A model generated the notes under the pieces. The model did not search any database and was not told the origin of the DNA. It saw only the letters and a program-made list of their open reading frames with translations. Position numbers and translations under genes: made by a program. DNA of 64,000 bases, taken from contig ADNK01001279.1 in assembly GCA_000320545.1 (NCBI GenBank), forward strand, positions 91,456 through 155,455, written 5' to 3'. The stretch comes from Bigelowiella natans CCMP2755. Its lineage: Eukaryota > Cercozoa > Chlorarachniophyceae. Shown piece after piece: positions 60,106 through 64,000 of this stretch (position 1 is the stretch's first letter; every line of letters starts with the position of its first letter).

Positions 60106-60901
60106 GCACATACAACATAGACTCGAATTGAAGGATATTATCCAAGAAAGGATGATAACATCGGCAAGGCAGATGGTAATGTGTAGTGATAGTTGTAGTA
60201 GTAGTAGTATTGGGACAATAATAAGAGGGATAGACTACTACTACAACAACAACAACTACTACTACTACTACTACTACCCCCACTCCATCAGCCATTCCTT
60301 TCTTGCCACCACCTGCTATCGTCGTGACCTGATAATCAATCAATCAGAGTTCTTACAAGAACAAGACGGTATTAATAATAGACAAAGATGATGATGATGT
60401 TGATGATGATGATGATGATGATGGATATCAATTGTATTTATTAGCAAACTAACAACGATTTATCACCCTATAGCAATAAAGGCTGCAGATGACAGATATG
60501 AGATATACTCTACTAATACTACTACTTCCACTACTACTACTACTACTACTACTACTATGAGCACCTCTCCGTCAAGTATCATTCTAACAGCATTATTGCC
60601 TCCGTCACACACGTATATCTAGTGAATGGTGAAACACATAATAATAATGATAATGGGAGAGAGAGGTCAGTGAGTAAAGTTGTTGTTGTTGTAAGTTCTA
60701 ATCATAGACCAAATAATAAATCTTGAGAGGAGGCAGGACGAAGAGGAGGAGGAGGAGAAGGGAGGAAGGAGGGTGATGGTGAGGAGAGAAACACATATGA
60801 TGACAAATGTGTTATTACTCTTCTCCTCGTTCCTTCCTCTCTACCTCCTATGTTGTTGTATGGATGTTACTAATTCATCGTATTCTTTTTGTTTGTCCTG
60901 A

Positions 60902-60948
<47 letters not shown>

Positions 60949-61629
60949 GACAGTAGTAGTAGTACCTCCCCATCAGGTCCTGCATCAATACCAGTAGGAT
61001 AGGAGAAACGAGCACTTAAAACGGAACCATCCTACTCATCACCAACCAATGATAAATAACAACAAGAAGAAATCATGTTGATGCTGCTGCCACCACCATC
61101 CAGATATTGTTATGATGTGTACTTTGTGATGATGATGATAATAATCATCATAATGATTGGGACTGCTGTCAAATTGTTGTGCAGCTTGCTACTACTACCA
61201 CCTCTTCTACTACAATAACAACAACTACTACTACTAGTAGTAGTAGTAGTAGTAGTAGTACCACATAGCCTTGTCCACCTCCTACTATCATCTGTACTTC
61301 ACCAGTATCAACGTTGCATCTATAATCAAAATTGATGAAAGATCATTCACGAATGGAAGCGATTATTCATGATGATGATGATGATGATAGTGCGACGAAG
61401 ATGACGATATAAGTATTTTGGATACAAAACAACAATAACGATTACTAGCATTATTATATGTGGAGGATCTCATTTAGAAAGGCTACAATAAACATTATTT
61501 TATAATTAAATATAGAACCAAAAGACAAGAGACGTATGAGATAGTTGTTGGCATAGAGGAATGATGATGAGAATAATAATAACAACAACAACCTATAATC
61601 GAGCTTGTTACCCCTCTTCATATTTGATT

Positions 61630-61666
<37 letters not shown>

Positions 61667-62283
61667 GAATGCCGCATTGTCCGTTCAACAACCTAATGAT
61701 TCGATGCGCACAGGTATCTGAGATTAGCATTTCCCGTACTCTCTCTCCTCCTCCTCCTCCTCCTCCTCCCCCTCCTCGTCTTTCTCCTCCTTCTTCTTCT
61801 TGTTGTTCTTCCTCTTCTTGTCGTTGATAATGATGATCGACAAGCGCAATTCCACGAGGGGCTGTAAGTCTGCCCTATAGCATAGAATACACATGTCACC
61901 ATATACCATTCATCTATCACCACGTCGTAGCTATTATTGTGGTAGTAGTAGTAGTAATAGTAGTAGAAGTAGTAGTAGCAGTATCCTCTCAGTTTAATAA
62001 TACATCATATATAAACCATATCGTCATCTTCGTCGTGTTCTCACTACACCATCACCACCATTAATACTACTACTACTACTACCTCTAAAAGGACTTTTGT
62101 TTTTATAGCGTCGTTGTTTGTGTAGTGCGCATTTTGTACGGAAACGACTCTGATTTAGTTTCCATCAACAACGAGGGAAAGCAGGGGGTTGATATAGGAA
62201 ATAGGTCAGAACAAGAAAAAGAACAACTACTATCAGATAAATTAATGTGTAGTTGTACTACTTGAGTAGTACCATAGTAGCAG

Positions 62284-62317
<34 letters not shown>

Positions 62318-62465
62318 CACACTCCTCACCAAACCACATGGCAAGCATGACCTCATGATGGCATGCCTACTACTACCTGTTGTTCCCGGTATCGAGGATA
62401 TATAGGGTATTAGATACGCTATCAATGGCCACGTTGAATGGGTATCTTAGATTCAAATCTTTGCC

Positions 62466-62499
<34 letters not shown>

Positions 62500-64000
62500 G
62501 GTAGTGGTGGTGGTAGTGGATATAATAGCCAAGATAGATGATATAAGCACCGAATTATAACCTCATGGAACGATTACAAATAGAGAAAGTGCAAGTCGAT
62601 AAGAGTGAAAAAATGAAGCAACAAAGCTCGCAACATCCTCATCAAGATCATCATCATTCTTTAGGCTACAAAATTAAAAGAAGGAAATTACATATCTTAC
62701 TACTACTTCAACGACCGGTGTGTACTGTAAATACTTCTCGATGTGGTACTCTAAAATAATAATGAAAATGATAAATATTAATGATAAGAATCATAATAAG
62801 ACATAAGATGAATGAGAATATCAAGCACATGGCATATAATGATGATTTAAGGAGGAGGGGGAGGAGGAGGAGGAGAAGGAGGAGAGACATAAAATGACAG
62901 CAGGATATCGGTTAGTGAGTGGATGGGAGGAAGGTGGAACAAAGAGATGTTTTGATTGATTTTACTACTTTATCGGTCTTCGGCGAGTAGCATCATGGTA
63001 GGGTGGTGATGCCAATTTTAAGTTATCGTTATCACTGTGTAAGTCCTCCTCTTCTTTGCTTTCCTTTCTTGCAAGAAGTGATTGGTTGAATACTAGATTT
63101 CGATTATGATGTTGCTGATGATGATAATGAGAGTTCCTGACCATTTTGATATCACTAGCAGCAAGGGTATGATGGAAATGAATATCAATATGATGGTGAT
63201 GATCATGATTATGGTTATAACCAGGCTGCTAACACTGCTTGATTTGTTTAAGGTTCTTGCGACTCAGTAGCCACTAGAGTTCTCATAATAGTGATAAACA
63301 AATATAGCCCTCCCTACTACAAATATTTTCTCTATTACTAGTCTTCTTGGTAGTAGTTACTATGTACTATCCTCTTCTTCTCCTGCTCCTTCCTTCCCCT
63401 AGCCTCCTCCCCCCCCTCTCCCGGTTTGTTTGATATTGTTGATGGTTTGATAGTGCAGTGTGATGAAACAACAGTGATGTTGATGTCGTGAGTCTAATCA
63501 TCTATCATAGAAGGAAGATGACTAATACTTACTACCTTACTGCTTTCGTAGCAGCACCATCTTGATGTGGTGGCAGAGGAGGAGGAAGAAGATAGAACGG
63601 TTCTTCGTAACAACCTAACACCAGAACATCATTCACCTTGCAATGATGATGGGTGTGACACTAAAGCATGTTGTTGTTGTTGTTGTTGCTTTTGCCCATC
63701 GACTAAGTTCTAATGCAATTGGTGCTTTGAAAGAAATGTTTCTAAGAGAAGAGAGATAGAAAGAGAGAGGAGAGTGGAAGAGTGAGCATTATACCTCCTC
63801 CTGCCGATGATGAGGATGATGAGTCATCATCGTCTTCATCTTCCATTCATTGACCACGTTCTTTCTTTGCACATGGCAAAACACACACAAAACACATATT
63901 AACTAATAGTAGAAACTTTACTAAGGAGTACTATGTTACGACACAACGTAAGAAGGTAATAGTAAGTTAAAAAGAAACGAAGAAGAAAGAAGAAAGAAAG
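57779..64000 (-). CDS. NHL-repeat beta-propeller protein (5' end beyond the window)
   Basis: Many short exons on - encode repeats of the NHL type, which fold into a beta-propeller used for binding proteins or RNA. The last exon (57779-57944) reads VYVAEPGSHRVRVIDLATPD and ends YEQAAAV, stop. Others are ELARFIRPSGIARDFKSG (58240), GFVLVSTFAGAPPTIATSV (58640), INTPVGIAMDMEKNIYFAD (58860), FVTDPAANSIRRIKAVPK (59700), VTTIAGGGKKGMADGVG (60310), IYVCDGGNNAVRMILDGE (60600), DGSVLSARFSYPTGIDAGP (61010), NVDTGEVQMIVGGGQG (61300), LTAPRGIALVDHHYQ (61855), LISDTCAHRIIRLLN (61710) and RYPFNVAIDSVSNTLYILD (62430). At least six propeller blades are visible. Introns are packed with TAG/CTA, CAT, CAA and GA repeats. 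The start was not found. Function in the cell is not determined by the repeats alone. Confidence 0.8.
58285..58352 (-). repeat. 46-bp duplication of a 3' splice site and exon start
   Basis: On -, CATCAG followed by TTCACAGACGGCAGCACA occurs twice, 46 bases apart. The first 18 bases of an NHL exon and its acceptor are thus duplicated, giving two equal acceptors. Confidence 0.8.

Noticed and set aside
1-64000. tRNA, rRNA or other structured RNA genes
   Set aside because: I looked for T-arm words and cloverleaf spacing and saw none that held up by eye; a covariance-model scan would be decisive.

Overview
The window is nuclear DNA of a eukaryote, most likely a unicellular one (alga or other protist). 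Most genes are cut into many short exons by GT-AG introns, and the products are eukaryotic: Mediator subunit MED14, the UFM1-conjugating enzyme UFC1, a PB1/UBA autophagy-receptor-like protein and a mitochondrial bS6-type ribosomal protein. I cannot name the species. Several predicted proteins begin with a hydrophobic leader, which would fit secretory or complex-plastid targeting, but the sequence alone does not settle this.

Layout from left to right. 1-3692: the 3' end of one unknown gene and a second unknown gene, both on +. 5204-5919: membrane-anchored thioredoxin (-). 6181-6303: broken ubiquitin-like copy (+). 7216-8334: intronless protein with an MGNCC lipidation-type N-terminus (-). 10797 to about 21550: MED14 (-), with more than 20 exons spread over about 10.7 kb. 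23688-23849: small single-membrane-span protein (-). About 24160-24440: acidic C-terminal exon (-). 24946-26328: UFC1 (+). 27094-28694: unknown protein with a hydrophobic leader (-). 29167-36642: a TPR protein joined to a class I methyltransferase domain (+). 39285-41123: intronless PB1-PDZ-UBA protein (-). 41993-48370: MFS transporter (+). 49111-49626: bS6m (-). 49946 to about 52550: protein-isoaspartate-methyltransferase-like protein with a leader (+). 53619-54813: Fe(II)/2-oxoglutarate dioxygenase (-). 55456-56844: intronless bacterial-type trimethylamine monooxygenase (+). 57779 to beyond the right edge: NHL-repeat protein (-).

The DNA has two textures. Intron-rich genes are full of trinucleotide and dinucleotide microsatellites, with GTA runs often starting exactly at 5' splice sites and CTT runs serving as polypyrimidine tracts. 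The spaces between genes, especially around the intronless or nearly intronless genes, are microsatellite-poor and rich in short palindromes (GCTAGC, TGCATG, CATG). Some of them carry a dispersed element of about 55 bp whose ends read TAGGATG and CATCCGTCTCA.

I found no operon-like system. The most notable points are the bacterial-type trimethylamine monooxygenase (possible lateral transfer), the TPR-methyltransferase fusion, the PB1-PDZ-UBA protein with LC3-interacting-type motifs, the splice-site-seeded microsatellites, and the 55-bp repeat family. Exon boundaries were read by eye from splice consensus and reading frame. Family calls rest on remembered family features, with no database search.
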